Source: Methylobacterium sp. Leaf91 (GTDB lineage Bacteria > Pseudomonadota > Alphaproteobacteria > Rhizobiales > Beijerinckiaceae). From it: a DNA stretch of 64,000 bases. This document shows positions 28,058-36,924 of the stretch, in pieces. Location of the stretch: contig NZ_LMMP01000012.1 of assembly GCF_001422815.1 (NCBI RefSeq), positions 5,617 through 69,616 on the forward strand, written 5' to 3'. The stretch's first letter is position 1, and every line of letters begins with the position of its first letter. The position numbers were made by a program, and so were the translations under genes. The notes beneath the pieces are model-generated. The model was not told the DNA's origin. It was given only the letters and a program-made list of their open reading frames with translations, and did not search any database.

Positions 28058-29023
28058 ATGGTGCCCCGACTCGTCGCCATCCTCGCCCTTCCCGGGGTCC
28101 AATTGCTCGACGTGGCCGGCCCGCTCGACGTCTTTGCCGAGGCGAACGTCCAGAGCGGCGAGGATGTCTACGATCTCGCCATCGTCGGAACGGCCGCAGA
28201 TACGATTCTGACGTCGTCGGGACGGCGTCTCGTGGCGGATCTCGTCGCTCCCGGCACTGACCCGGCTCGCTTCGACACCTTGCTGGTCGCGGGAGCGCCT
28301 CGCATGCACGAGGCGGGCGTCGACAACGGCCTCTTGGACTGGCTCGCGAAAGTCGCGACGCAGTGCCGGCGCTACGGTTCGGTCTGCAGCGGGGCGTTCC
28401 TCCTCGGTCAGGCCGGCCTGCTGGACCGTCGGAGAGTGACGACGCATTGGGCCGTGGCGGAAGTGCTGGCGGCGCGCTACCCCGAGGCGTCGGTCGAGCC
28501 CGATGCGATCTGCCTCTTCGACGGTCCGCTGAGGACGGCGGCCGGGGTCACCGCGGGACTGGACCTCGCGCTGGCGCTCGTTGAAGAAGATCTTGGCGCG
28601 GAGATCGCGCGCCGGGTCGCCAGCCAACTCGTGATGTTTTTTCGACGCGGCGGCGGGCAGATGCAGTTCAGCCGACGCGGGCTCAGTGCACCGGCCGGCC
28701 GATCGGCCTTGCAGGAGGTGCAGCGCTGGGTGGCTGCGTATCCCGCGGAGGATCACGCGGTCGAGAAGCTCGCGGCGCGTGCAGGGATGAGTCCGCGCCA
28801 TTTCGCGCGCCTGTTCCGGACCGAGACGGGACTGACACCCGCCGCCTACGTGGAGAACGTCCGGATCGAGGCTGTCCGGCGTCTTCTGGAAACGGACGAC
28901 ATCGTTCTCAAGCAGGTCGCGAGCGCCTGCGGTTTCCTCGACGCCGACACCCTCCGGCGGGCCTTCATGCGGCGCGTCGGGACAACGCCTGCGGAATATC
29001 GACGACGGCATCTGCATCGCTGA
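28058..29023 (+). CDS. GlxA-family (DJ-1/PfpI plus AraC) transcriptional regulator
   Basis: 321 residues. A class I glutamine amidotransferase-like sensor fills about 1-190 (RLVAILALPGVQLLDVAGPLDVFAEA; the nucleophile-elbow segment YGSVCSGAFLLGQAGLLDRRRVTTHW). An AraC-type double HTH fills the end (AARAGMSPRHFARLFRTETGLTPAAYVENVRIEAVRRLL, then VASACGFLDADTLRRAFMRRVGTTPAEYR). The sensor domain rarely keeps enzyme activity in this family. It is divergent from the HD hydrolase, which it probably regulates. Confidence 0.92.
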   Translation: MVPRLVAILALPGVQLLDVAGPLDVFAEANVQSGEDVYDLAIVGTAADTILTSSGRRLVADLVAPGTDPARFDTLLVAGAPRMHEAGVDNGLLDWLAKVATQCRRYGSVCSGAFLLGQAGLLDRRRVTTHWAVAEVLAARYPEASVEPDAICLFDGPLRTAAGVTAGLDLALALVEEDLGAEIARRVASQLVMFFRRGGGQMQFSRRGLSAPAGRSALQEVQRWVAAYPAEDHAVEKLAARAGMSPRHFARLFRTETGLTPAAYVENVRIEAVRRLLETDDIVLKQVASACGFLDADTLRRAFMRRVGTTPAEYRRRHLHR

Positions 29024-29283
29024 GCCGACGGCGCATCTGAGCCTGCACGCCCGTTCGAACTATCAGATCCGGCGAATCGGTGCTCATCCGGCGGCGGCGC
29101 CTCGAACCAGCCCGGTGGCGCCCGACATCCATCTCACCAGCGGAAACACCCTACCGGGGAACAGGCTCAATTTGGAACGGTTATTGAGTGGGCGGGCGTG
29201 GGGCGCGGAAGATCTTCCCCCCGCGGCAGCATCGCCATTCGAGAAACCCGGCCGGCATCTCACCGGTCCCGATCCCTCAGGAC

Positions 29284-29808
29284 ATGCCCATGCTCATCGA
29301 CAGCGGATCACCCGGGGCGCCAGCCGCCATCGGCATCAGCCTGACCATCAACGGCGAGGTGCGTGAGCTCCAGGTGGCTCCTTGGACCACACTCCTCGAT
29401 CTGCTGCGCGAGGAGCTCGACCTCACCGGCACCAAGAAGGGCTGCGACCACGGCCAGTGCGGCGCCTGCACCGTGCTGGTGAACGGCACGCGCATTAATT
29501 CCTGCCTCGCGCTCGCCGTGATGAAGGACGGCGCCGAGATCGTCACCGTCGAGGGGCTGGCCAGACACGCCGGCCAGGACGGCGCGATGCATCCGCTCCA
29601 GGCCGCCTTCGTGGAGCGCGACGCCTTCCAGTGCGGATACTGCACCCCCGGTCAGCTCTGCTCGGCCGCCGGCATGATCTCGGAAGGTCACGCCACGTCG
29701 CGTGAGGAGATCCGCGAGGCCATGAGCGGCAACATCTGCCGCTGCGGAGCCTACACCAACATCGTCGACGCCATCGAAGACGTGATGCACGCGGGAGCCG
29801 CCCGATGA
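29284..29808 (+). CDS. molybdenum hydroxylase, [2Fe-2S] subunit (PaoA/YagT-like)
   Basis: 174 residues from ATG 29284; an ATG two codons later is possible. The plant-type cluster motif is CDHGQCGACTVLVNG with a downstream cysteine at about 60-85. The second cluster is CGYCTPGQLC with CRCGAY at about 120-160. It passes electrons from the molybdenum site to FAD. Unlike E. coli PaoA it has no Tat signal, so the enzyme should be cytoplasmic. Its stop overlaps the start of the FAD subunit gene (ATGA). Confidence 0.92.
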   Translation: MPMLIDSGSPGAPAAIGISLTINGEVRELQVAPWTTLLDLLREELDLTGTKKGCDHGQCGACTVLVNGTRINSCLALAVMKDGAEIVTVEGLARHAGQDGAMHPLQAAFVERDAFQCGYCTPGQLCSAAGMISEGHATSREEIREAMSGNICRCGAYTNIVDAIEDVMHAGAAR

Positions 29809-30818
29809 ACCGCTTCGATTACGTCCGCCCGACCACGGTCGAGGAGGCGGTGAGGGCCATCGGCTCGGCCGCCAATGCGCGCTTCATCGCCGGCGGCACC
29901 AACCTCGTCGACCTGATGAAATACAATGTCGAGCGGCCGGAGCGCCTCGTCGACATCACCCGCCTGCCCTTGGAGGCCATTGAGGAGCGCGACGGCGGTC
30001 TCGGCATCGGCGCCCTGGTGACCAACGCGACCGTGGCCTATGACGATCGGATCAAGAGCCGCTATCCGCTCCTGTCGAGCGCGATTCTGGCCGGTGCCTC
30101 GGGCCAGTTGCGCAATGCCGCCACCACCGGCGGCAACCTGCTCCAGCGTACCCGCTGCTATTACTTCTATGACGACGCGATGCCCTGCAACAAACGCGAT
30201 CCCGGCACCGGCTGCCAGGCGATCGGCGGGGTCAACCGCATCCACGCCATCTTCGGTACGAGTGACACGTGCATCGCCACCCACCCGTCCGACATGTGCG
30301 TGGCCCTGTCGGCGCTCAACGCGACGGTACGGGTCACCGGGCCAGCTGGCGAGCGGATCATTCCCCTCGGCGAGTTTCACCGTCTGCCGGGGGACGAACC
30401 GCAGCGGGACACCACCCTCGCGGCCGACGAGATCGTGCTGTCCGTCGATCTGCCGGACGAGGATTTCGGCGCCCACCACACCTACCTGAAGCTGCGCGAC
30501 AGGCTCTCCTACGCCTTCGCCCTGGTCTCGGTGGCCGCCGTGATGAAGCGCGATGGCGACACGATCACCGAGGCGCGCTTCGCCCTCGGCGGCGTCGCGC
30601 ACAAGCCCTGGCGCAATGCGGAGGCGGAAAGCTCCCTGAAGGGCAAGCCCGCCACCCGTGAGACGTTCGAGGCCGCCGCCGACATCGTCATCCGTCAGGC
30701 TCAGCCGCAATCCGAGAACGGCTTCAAAGTCGAACTCGCCCGGCGCGCCATCATCCGCGGCCTGAGCCAGGCCGCGGCCGGCACGCCGCAGTCGCAATCC
30801 GACAAGCGCATCGCCTGA
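29805..30818 (+). CDS. molybdenum hydroxylase, FAD subunit with extra Fe-S insertion (PaoB/YagS-like)
   Basis: 337 residues. The FAD-binding stretch is NARFIAGGTNLVDLMKYNVERP at about 25-46. Between LLQRTRCYYFYDDAMPCNKR and DTCIATHPSDMCVAL lies a cysteine-rich insertion (Cys at about 117, 126, 134 and 157). It resembles the [4Fe-4S] insertion of PaoB and 4-hydroxybenzoyl-CoA reductase beta subunits. That is not found in xanthine dehydrogenase. It couples substrate electrons to the acceptor. It is the middle gene of a three-gene operon. Confidence 0.9.
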   Translation: MNRFDYVRPTTVEEAVRAIGSAANARFIAGGTNLVDLMKYNVERPERLVDITRLPLEAIEERDGGLGIGALVTNATVAYDDRIKSRYPLLSSAILAGASGQLRNAATTGGNLLQRTRCYYFYDDAMPCNKRDPGTGCQAIGGVNRIHAIFGTSDTCIATHPSDMCVALSALNATVRVTGPAGERIIPLGEFHRLPGDEPQRDTTLAADEIVLSVDLPDEDFGAHHTYLKLRDRLSYAFALVSVAAVMKRDGDTITEARFALGGVAHKPWRNAEAESSLKGKPATRETFEAAADIVIRQAQPQSENGFKVELARRAIIRGLSQAAAGTPQSQSDKRIA

Positions 30819-30832
30819 GGACCCGTCCAGAC

Positions 30833-33088
30833 ATGGCAAACAGCATTTCCTCCACCGGCACGGACAGCTTCGTCGGCACCGCACGCAGCCGCGTCGACGG
30901 CCCTGCCAAGGTCACTGGCCTCGCGAAATACGCGGGCGAATTCACCGCGGCCGACCTCGCCCATGGCTACGTCGTCTCCGGCGGCATCGCCAAGGGCCGC
31001 ATCACCGCCATCGACACAGCGGCGGCGGAAGCCGTCCCCGGTGTGGTCAAAGTCTTCACGCACGAGAACCGGCCACGCACGGCGTGGCTCGACTACAATT
31101 ATCAGGACGCCGTGGCGCCCCCCGGCTCGCCGTTCCGCGCCCTCTACGATGACAAGATCCTCTACAGCGGGCAGCCCGTCGCGCTGGTCGTCGCAGAGGA
31201 TTTCGACACTGCCCGCTATGCCGCGTCGCTGATCAAGGTCGCCTACGAGGTCGAGGAGCCCCTCACCGATGTCGAGCGCCAGCGCGAGTTCGGCTACGTA
31301 CCGCCGATGAAGCGCGCGGGAATCAAGCCGCCGCCGGAGCCCTGGGGTGATGCCGAGGGCGCCTTCGCGTCCGCGCCGGTGCAGCTGCGAAACGACTACA
31401 CGCTCGCCGTCGAGCATCACAACCCGATGGAGCCGCACGCGTCCACGGTGGTGTGGGAGGGCGATGGCCGGATCACCGTCTACGACAAGATCCAGGGCGT
31501 CTCGAACAGCCAGGGCTACATCGCCGGCGTGTTCGGCATGGACAAGGACAAGGTGCGGGTGCTCAACCCGTATCTCGGGGGTGGCTTCGGCCTCGGCCTG
31601 CGCCCGCAATACCAGCTCTTCCTCGCGGTGATGGCCGCGCGCGAACTGGAGCGCTCGGTGCGCGTGGTGCTGACCCGCGACCAGATGTTCACGATGAGCT
31701 ATCGCCCCGACGTGCGCCAGACGATCTCGCTGGGCTCCGACGAAGAGGGCAAGCTGCTCTCGCTCCGTCACGAAGCCCTGTCCGGCACCTCGCGGTTCGA
31801 GGATTACCAGGAGGTCGTCGTCAACTGGTCGGCGATCCTCTACGGCGGCTGCGAAAATGTCGCCCTCGACTACAGACTGACGCAGATCGACACGTTCACG
31901 CCGTCCGACATGCGCGCGCCTGGGGCGGTGACCGGGGTCTTCGCCCTCGAAATCGCCATGGACGAACTCGCCTACGCGACGAAGCAGGACCCGATCGCCC
32001 TGCGCCTGAAGAACTACACCGATAGGGACCCGACCGAGGGCAAGCCCTTCGGTTCGAAATCTCTGCGCGCCTGCTACGAGCAGGGCGCAGAGCTGTTTGG
32101 CTGGTCGGAGCGCAATCCCGAGCCGCGCTCCATGCGCGACGGCAAGGAACTCGTCGGCTGGGGCATGGCCACGGGCGTGTGGGAAGCCCTGATGCAGAAA
32201 TCCTCGGCACAGGCGACGCTCACCGCCGATGGCAAGCTCGTGGTCGGCAATTCCACCGGGGATATCGGCACCGGCACCTACACGATCCTCACCCAGATCG
32301 CGGCCGATGCCCTCGGCCTGCCCATGGAGGACGTGACGACGAAGCTCGGCGACACGGATCTGGCGGAAGCCCCCGTCGCAGGCGGTTCGTGGACGGCGGC
32401 CTCGTCCGGCACGGCGGTGATGAAGGCCTGCCGAAAGATCGCGGCGGATGTCTTCGCCATGGCCCGCGCCATGGACGATTCACCCCTTGCCAATGTCGAT
32501 CTCGAACGCGTCGTCTTCACCGGCGGGCGGATCGAAGTGGCGGGCGATCCGTCGCGCAGCGTCTCGCTGGTGGAGGCCATGGCGGCTGCGGGCGTCGACA
32601 AGGTCGAGGCCACGGAGAGCGCGGGGCCCGATGCCGGGCACGCGAAGGAGTTCGCCTCCTACACGCATTCGGCCATCTTCGCCGAGGTGAAGATCGACGA
32701 GGAACTCGGCCAGGTCCGGCTCACGCGGATCGTGTCCGCCATCGCGGCGGGCAAGATCATCAACCCCAAGACCGCGCGCAGCCAAATCCTCGGTGGCGTG
32801 GTGATGGGGATCGGATCAGCCCTGGAGGAAGAATCGATGCTCGACCACGCGGTCGGCCGGTTCATGAACCACAATCTCGGCGAGTATCACGTGCCGGTGA
32901 ATGCCGACATCCACGATATCGACGTGATTTTCGTGGAGGAGGAAGACAAAGCCAACCCGATGGGCGTGAAGGGCCTCGGCGAAATCGGCATCGTCGGCAC
33001 CGCCGCCGCGATTGCCAACGCGGTCTACCACGCCACCGGCAAGCGTATCCGCGATCTGCCGATCACCATCGATAAGATCATCGGGTGA
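30833..33088 (+). CDS. molybdenum hydroxylase, catalytic molybdopterin subunit (PaoC/YagR-like)
   Basis: 751 residues, the normal length. Cofactor motifs include GGGFGLGLRPQYQLFLAVMAA at about 246-266, RAPGAVTGVFALEIAMDELA at about 362-381, and the catalytic glutamate in GVKGLGEIGIVGTAAAIANA near residue 720. The closest described type is the aldehyde oxidoreductase PaoABC, which uses a molybdenum cytosine dinucleotide cofactor. No PaoD-like maturation chaperone or other cofactor gene follows. The substrate is unassigned; an aromatic aldehyde or N-heterocycle is plausible. Confidence 0.92.
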   Translation: MANSISSTGTDSFVGTARSRVDGPAKVTGLAKYAGEFTAADLAHGYVVSGGIAKGRITAIDTAAAEAVPGVVKVFTHENRPRTAWLDYNYQDAVAPPGSPFRALYDDKILYSGQPVALVVAEDFDTARYAASLIKVAYEVEEPLTDVERQREFGYVPPMKRAGIKPPPEPWGDAEGAFASAPVQLRNDYTLAVEHHNPMEPHASTVVWEGDGRITVYDKIQGVSNSQGYIAGVFGMDKDKVRVLNPYLGGGFGLGLRPQYQLFLAVMAARELERSVRVVLTRDQMFTMSYRPDVRQTISLGSDEEGKLLSLRHEALSGTSRFEDYQEVVVNWSAILYGGCENVALDYRLTQIDTFTPSDMRAPGAVTGVFALEIAMDELAYATKQDPIALRLKNYTDRDPTEGKPFGSKSLRACYEQGAELFGWSERNPEPRSMRDGKELVGWGMATGVWEALMQKSSAQATLTADGKLVVGNSTGDIGTGTYTILTQIAADALGLPMEDVTTKLGDTDLAEAPVAGGSWTAASSGTAVMKACRKIAADVFAMARAMDDSPLANVDLERVVFTGGRIEVAGDPSRSVSLVEAMAAAGVDKVEATESAGPDAGHAKEFASYTHSAIFAEVKIDEELGQVRLTRIVSAIAAGKIINPKTARSQILGGVVMGIGSALEEESMLDHAVGRFMNHNLGEYHVPVNADIHDIDVIFVEEEDKANPMGVKGLGEIGIVGTAAAIANAVYHATGKRIRDLPITIDKIIG

Positions 33089-33116
33089 TCCAACAGTCGA
33101 ACTGTAAGTAGATACT

Positions 33117-33153
33117 GAGTCACCCGGACCGTACGCAATGGTCCGGGTGACTC
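33117..33153. terminator. strong bidirectional hairpin between convergent operons
   Basis: GAGTCACCCGGACC (33117-33130) and GGTCCGGGTGACTC (33140-33153) form a perfect 14-bp stem with a nine-base loop between the molybdenum hydroxylase operon and the convergent Nit1C cluster. A short T-run comes ten bases later on the plus strand. It should insulate both operons. Confidence 0.7.
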
Positions 33154-33175
33154 GACGGAGGCGGTTTTTGTTGCC

Positions 33176-34459
33176 TCAACTCGCCATCGAAAGGGGCTCC
33201 CCGACAGAGCGTTTCGCCCCCCTCTCCACCACCCGCTCCGCCAAATACTCCGTATCCCGCGCGATGCCGGAGAAGCGGCCGGAGCCCCAGGTGTGGAGCC
33301 AGGGCAGGCCGATGAAGTAGAGCCCATCCACCGGGGTCACGCCGCGCGTATGGATCGGCAGGCCGCGCCCGTCGAAGGCGGGGGCGTCGATGAAGCTGTA
33401 ATCGGCGCGGAAGCCCGTCGCCCAGATCACGCTGCCGATGCCGGCCGCCTCGGCATCGAGGCTCGGCGCGTGAGGTCCCGGCACCCAGAGCGGGGTGTAG
33501 TGCGCCTGTTCGGGAGCGGCGATCCCCTTGGCGGTGATGTGCCTGTCGATGGCGCCCTGGATGCCGGTATAGACCGCATCCGCGTTGTCGAGGTTCCGGC
33601 TCAAATCGTCGGCGAAGCGCAGCACCGGCCCGTCGATGGCGTCGAGGCGGCCATGCAGGCTCATGCCTTCCAGGGCGAAGCGGCGCAGGTCGATGTCGCG
33701 GCCGCCGTCGCGGCCGGTGAGGTAGTGGTTGGCCTTGCGCCGGACCTCCTCCTTCAGCGGGTGGTTCTCCACGGAGAGGTCGTACTGGCCCATATCGGCG
33801 AGCCAATCGACGGCGTCGCGCCCACGATAGACGCGCGGGCAGCGCGGCGCACTGCCGACCACGAGATGGACCTTGCGGCCCGTCAGATGAAGATCCTCTG
33901 CGATCTGGCAGCCGGACTGGCCGGAGCCCACCACCAGCACCGCACCGTCCGGCATCTGACACGGATTGCGATAGGTCGAGGAGTGGATCTGCCGCAATCC
34001 GGCGGGCAGCCGCGCGGAGAAGGCCGGGATCGACGGCACGTGATAGCCGCTGATCGCCATCACCACCTGGTCGGCCGTGTGATCGCCACCGCTCGTGGCC
34101 ACGGCGAACCCGCCGTCCGCGCGGCGGCGGATCGACGTGACGGTCACCCCCTCTGCCACGGGGGCTTCGATCGCCCGGGCATAGGCCTCGATGTACCGGA
34201 CGATCTCGTCCTTCGGCATGAATCCATGCGGCTCGGCACCCGGATAGGGGAAGCCCGGCAGCTGGCATTGCCAGTTCGGCGTGACGAGGCAGAAACTGTC
34301 CCAGCGCTGCGTCTTCCAGGCATGCGCGATGGTGTTCTTCTCGAACACGATGTGGTCGATGCCGTGCTGCCGGAGCTGATAGCTCATCGACAATCCGGCT
34401 TGGCCACCGCCGACGACGATGACGGAATGGTGCGAGGGGGGCGTCAGGATCTGGTCCAT
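33176..34459 (-). CDS. nitH: flavin-containing monooxygenase-like oxidoreductase, Nit1C (MSMEG_0569 family)
   Basis: 427 residues. Two dinucleotide-binding loops are visible: VIVVGGGQAGLSMSYQLRQHG at about 13-33 for FAD and VLVVGSGQSGCQIAEDL at about 172-188 for NADPH. WKTQRWDSFCLVTPNWQCQLPGFPYPG is characteristic of this subfamily. It is the last gene of the Nit1C cluster here. The family is known mainly from co-occurrence with the nitrilase/radical-SAM cluster, and its reaction is not established. Oxidation of an amine or nitrile intermediate is plausible. Confidence 0.88.
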   Translation of the reverse strand: MDQILTPPSHHSVIVVGGGQAGLSMSYQLRQHGIDHIVFEKNTIAHAWKTQRWDSFCLVTPNWQCQLPGFPYPGAEPHGFMPKDEIVRYIEAYARAIEAPVAEGVTVTSIRRRADGGFAVATSGGDHTADQVVMAISGYHVPSIPAFSARLPAGLRQIHSSTYRNPCQMPDGAVLVVGSGQSGCQIAEDLHLTGRKVHLVVGSAPRCPRVYRGRDAVDWLADMGQYDLSVENHPLKEEVRRKANHYLTGRDGGRDIDLRRFALEGMSLHGRLDAIDGPVLRFADDLSRNLDNADAVYTGIQGAIDRHITAKGIAAPEQAHYTPLWVPGPHAPSLDAEAAGIGSVIWATGFRADYSFIDAPAFDGRGLPIHTRGVTPVDGLYFIGLPWLHTWGSGRFSGIARDTEYLAERVVERGAKRSVGEPLSMAS

Positions 34460-34483
34460 GGGGCGTCCTTCAGGCTCGGTCCG

Positions 34484-34771
34484 CTATTCCTCGAAGGCCT
34501 CGACCCGCACGCGGGCATCGGGCAACGCGGCGAGCGCCCTGGCACCGGCCTCGATCCGCGCGAGCTGCCCGAGGGCGAGGCTGCAGGGAAACCCGTAGCG
34601 CGCCTCCACCCGCTGGCTGGCGATGGTCAGCGCCGTCCGACTGCGGGCGACGAACTCGTCGAGGGCGTAGGTCTCGCCGACTCCGAAATGCTCCTTGATG
34701 ACGAGGGAGGGCGAGTAGCAGGCCTCGCGCCGGCCATCCGGCCAGCGCACGTGGAAATGCATTTCAGGCAT
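34484..34771 (-). CDS. nitG: MSMEG_0570-family nitrogen-starvation protein, Nit1C
   Basis: 95 residues from ATG 34771, which overlaps the glycosyltransferase stop by eight bases. It starts MPEMHFHVRWPDGRREACYSPSLVIKEH, matching the small conserved protein that accompanies Nit1C clusters. There are no transmembrane segments or signal peptide and the function is unknown. In its family it is tied to nitrogen-starvation response only by context. The symbol follows the published nitB-nitH order from memory. Confidence 0.85.
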   Translation of the reverse strand: MPEMHFHVRWPDGRREACYSPSLVIKEHFGVGETYALDEFVARSRTALTIASQRVEARYGFPCSLALGQLARIEAGARALAALPDARVRVEAFEE

Positions 34772-35951
34772 CCGACATCTCCTGCTTGCGGGCGGCGAGC
34801 GCCGCATAGGCGGACTCGTGCTTCTCGGCGCAGGCGCGCCAGGAATGGGCCTCGGCGACAGCGATCCCTGCTCTCGCCAACCGGCCGCGGAGGGACGGTT
34901 CGAGGATTGCGCGCAGGCCCTCGAGGATCGCACCCTCGTCCTCGGGATCGACGAACACGGTGTCTCCGGTCGTCAGATATTCCGTGAAGGGTGGCCGGTC
35001 GGACACGAGGGTGGGCGTTCCGCTCGCCATCGCCTCCAGCACGCAGAGGCCGAAGCCTTCCCTCAGCGAGGGGAAGACCAGTGCGTCGGCCAGGCGATAG
35101 AAGGCCGGCATCGCCGCCTGAGGCACCGGTCCCGTCTCCACCACCGCCCGGCCGGGGCCGAGGGTGAGGCCGTTCCGGTCGAGCGCGGCCCGGCACCGGG
35201 CCTGGTAGCCGGAATGGTCGAGGAGCGAGGCACCGCCGACGACGAGAAGCTGCGCGTCCGGTCGCTCACCCCTCAAACGCGCGAAGGCCTCGATGATGGC
35301 GAGGGTGTTCTTGCGCTCCTCGAACCCACCGACGCTAAGGAGCACGGGACCGTCACCGAGGCCCCAGTGCGCACGGAGCGCCGCATCCCCCTCCCCCGGC
35401 GCGGGACCGAAGGCGCCGGTATCGACACCGTTGCCGACATTGAGCGCGTCGAGACCGTAATCCCGCGTCAGTGCGCCCTGCCAGAGGCTGCTCACACACA
35501 GGAGGGCGGTGGCGTCGAAGATCGCCCGGTCGTGCCAATAGGCGAGCTGGGGGTCGGAGAAGAGGTCGACATGATGGACCGTCCGCACGAAGCCGGGGAT
35601 CAGGCGGCGGCGCGCGAGGGTGGCAAGCGCATTGCCGCTGATGGCGTCCTGCGCATGGAAGACATCGTAGTCGCAGGCCGCCGGCGATGCGAAATGGCGC
35701 AGGTAATCCTCGATGCGGATGCGCACGAGCTCCACCGTGGAGCCCGAGACCGGCCGCGCGGCGACCGAGGTCACCGGGCAGGCGGCCCGGCGGAAGAAGC
35801 CGCTGCCCGAAGGGTCCGGCGCATGGACCACGGCCTCGTGGCCGAGGGCGACGAGCGCCTCGCCGAGGGCCAGGGCATGGACCACCCCGCCGCGCGGATT
35901 GGTGGAATGCGCCAGGATGGCGATGCGAAGCGGCTCACCCATTCGCGTCAC
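34764..35951 (-). CDS. MSMEG_0565-family glycosyltransferase, Nit1C
   Basis: 395 residues from GTG 35951, which overlaps the stop of the preceding gene (GTGA); ATG 35942 (MGEPLRIAILAHS) is an alternative. GT-B features are STNPRGGVVHALALGEAL near the N terminus, then LSVGGFEERKNTLAIIEAFARL, and ADALVFPSLREGFGLCVLEAMASGTPTLVS at about 305-335. It is a GT4-like retaining glycosyltransferase that co-occurs with Nit1C in some lineages. A sugar transfer step implies the product of the cluster may be a glycosylated small molecule, which is an inference. Confidence 0.87.
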   Translation of the reverse strand: MTRMGEPLRIAILAHSTNPRGGVVHALALGEALVALGHEAVVHAPDPSGSGFFRRAACPVTSVAARPVSGSTVELVRIRIEDYLRHFASPAACDYDVFHAQDAISGNALATLARRRLIPGFVRTVHHVDLFSDPQLAYWHDRAIFDATALLCVSSLWQGALTRDYGLDALNVGNGVDTGAFGPAPGEGDAALRAHWGLGDGPVLLSVGGFEERKNTLAIIEAFARLRGERPDAQLLVVGGASLLDHSGYQARCRAALDRNGLTLGPGRAVVETGPVPQAAMPAFYRLADALVFPSLREGFGLCVLEAMASGTPTLVSDRPPFTEYLTTGDTVFVDPEDEGAILEGLRAILEPSLRGRLARAGIAVAEAHSWRACAEKHESAYAALAARKQEMSDA

Positions 35952-36922
35952 TCCCCTTGCCCGCAGCCGATGAGGGGACCGGCCGCGAAATCCCAGATGA
36001 CGGCCTCGTCCTCACCGTCGGCAAGGGTGGCGACACGGCTCGAATCGATGCCGCCGATGGCGGCGGCCGCGATCCCCCGCTGCGTAAAGCGCTCCAGCAC
36101 CGCCTCGATATTCCCGGGCGGAACGCTGAGCAGGTAGCCGAAGCTCGGGAAGGCGGTGAGCCAGCGAACGAGGTCGATCCCCTCGGGGCGCGGGATGCGG
36201 TCCAGGCAGATCGACGCGCCGACGCGGGAGCATTCGAGCAGCATCAGCGCCGTGCCGACGAGGCCGGCCATGCTGATGTCCTTGGCAGCCTTGGCGAGCC
36301 CGTCCTGGGCGATGCTACTCAACAGTTCGAGATCGCCGCGCAGGCGAAGGGCCGGCGCGGCACTGGCCGCGTCCCAATAGGGGTGCGGACCGCGAAAGGC
36401 GCCGCGCAGGTCGATCGCCGCCACGAGGCTGTCGCCGGGCCGGGCGTCGAAGCTGGTGAGCAATGTCTTCGCACGGCCCAGGATGGCCACGGCGAGATGC
36501 TCGCCCGCGTTGCGGGTGTTGCTGTGGCCGCCGACGATGGGCACGCCGAAGGTCTCCGCCCCCGCCCGCAAGCCCCTGAGCATGGGGTCTGCATGGGCCT
36601 GGTCGCGGCTCCACAGGGCGTCGACCACGGCGATCGGGCGTCCGCCCATGGCCGCGATGTCGCTGACATTGACCATCACCCCGCAGAAGCCGGCGAAATA
36701 CGGATCGGCGGCCACGAACCCGTCCATGAACCCTTCGATGGCGAGGAGGAGGTAGCCGTCGCCATCGGGAATCGCGGCGCAATCGTCGCCCAGGGGCACG
36801 GCGAGCGCACGGTCGCCTAGGCCGAGCCGCCCGATCACCGCGTCGATGTCGCGTTTATGGGCGAGGCCGCGCCCGTCTCGGAGATGTCGCGCGATCTCGG
36901 CAAGGGACTGTATCTGGCCCAT
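35948..36922 (-). CDS. nitF: AIR synthase-related protein (PurM-like), Nit1C
   Basis: 324 residues from ATG 36922; a GTG two codons upstream overlaps the preceding stop (GTGA). PurM/SelD/HypE fold signatures are AVPLGDDCAAIPDGDGYLLLAIEG at about 40-63, DIAAMGGRPIAVVDALWS, VPIVGGHSNTRN and AKDISMAGLVGTALML. It would bind ATP and activate an amide or thio-type substrate, as family members do. The actual substrate is unknown. It sits between the GNAT and glycosyltransferase genes with stop-start overlaps. Confidence 0.87.
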   Translation of the reverse strand: MGQIQSLAEIARHLRDGRGLAHKRDIDAVIGRLGLGDRALAVPLGDDCAAIPDGDGYLLLAIEGFMDGFVAADPYFAGFCGVMVNVSDIAAMGGRPIAVVDALWSRDQAHADPMLRGLRAGAETFGVPIVGGHSNTRNAGEHLAVAILGRAKTLLTSFDARPGDSLVAAIDLRGAFRGPHPYWDAASAAPALRLRGDLELLSSIAQDGLAKAAKDISMAGLVGTALMLLECSRVGASICLDRIPRPEGIDLVRWLTAFPSFGYLLSVPPGNIEAVLERFTQRGIAAAAIGGIDSSRVATLADGEDEAVIWDFAAGPLIGCGQGE

Positions 36923-36924
36923 GC

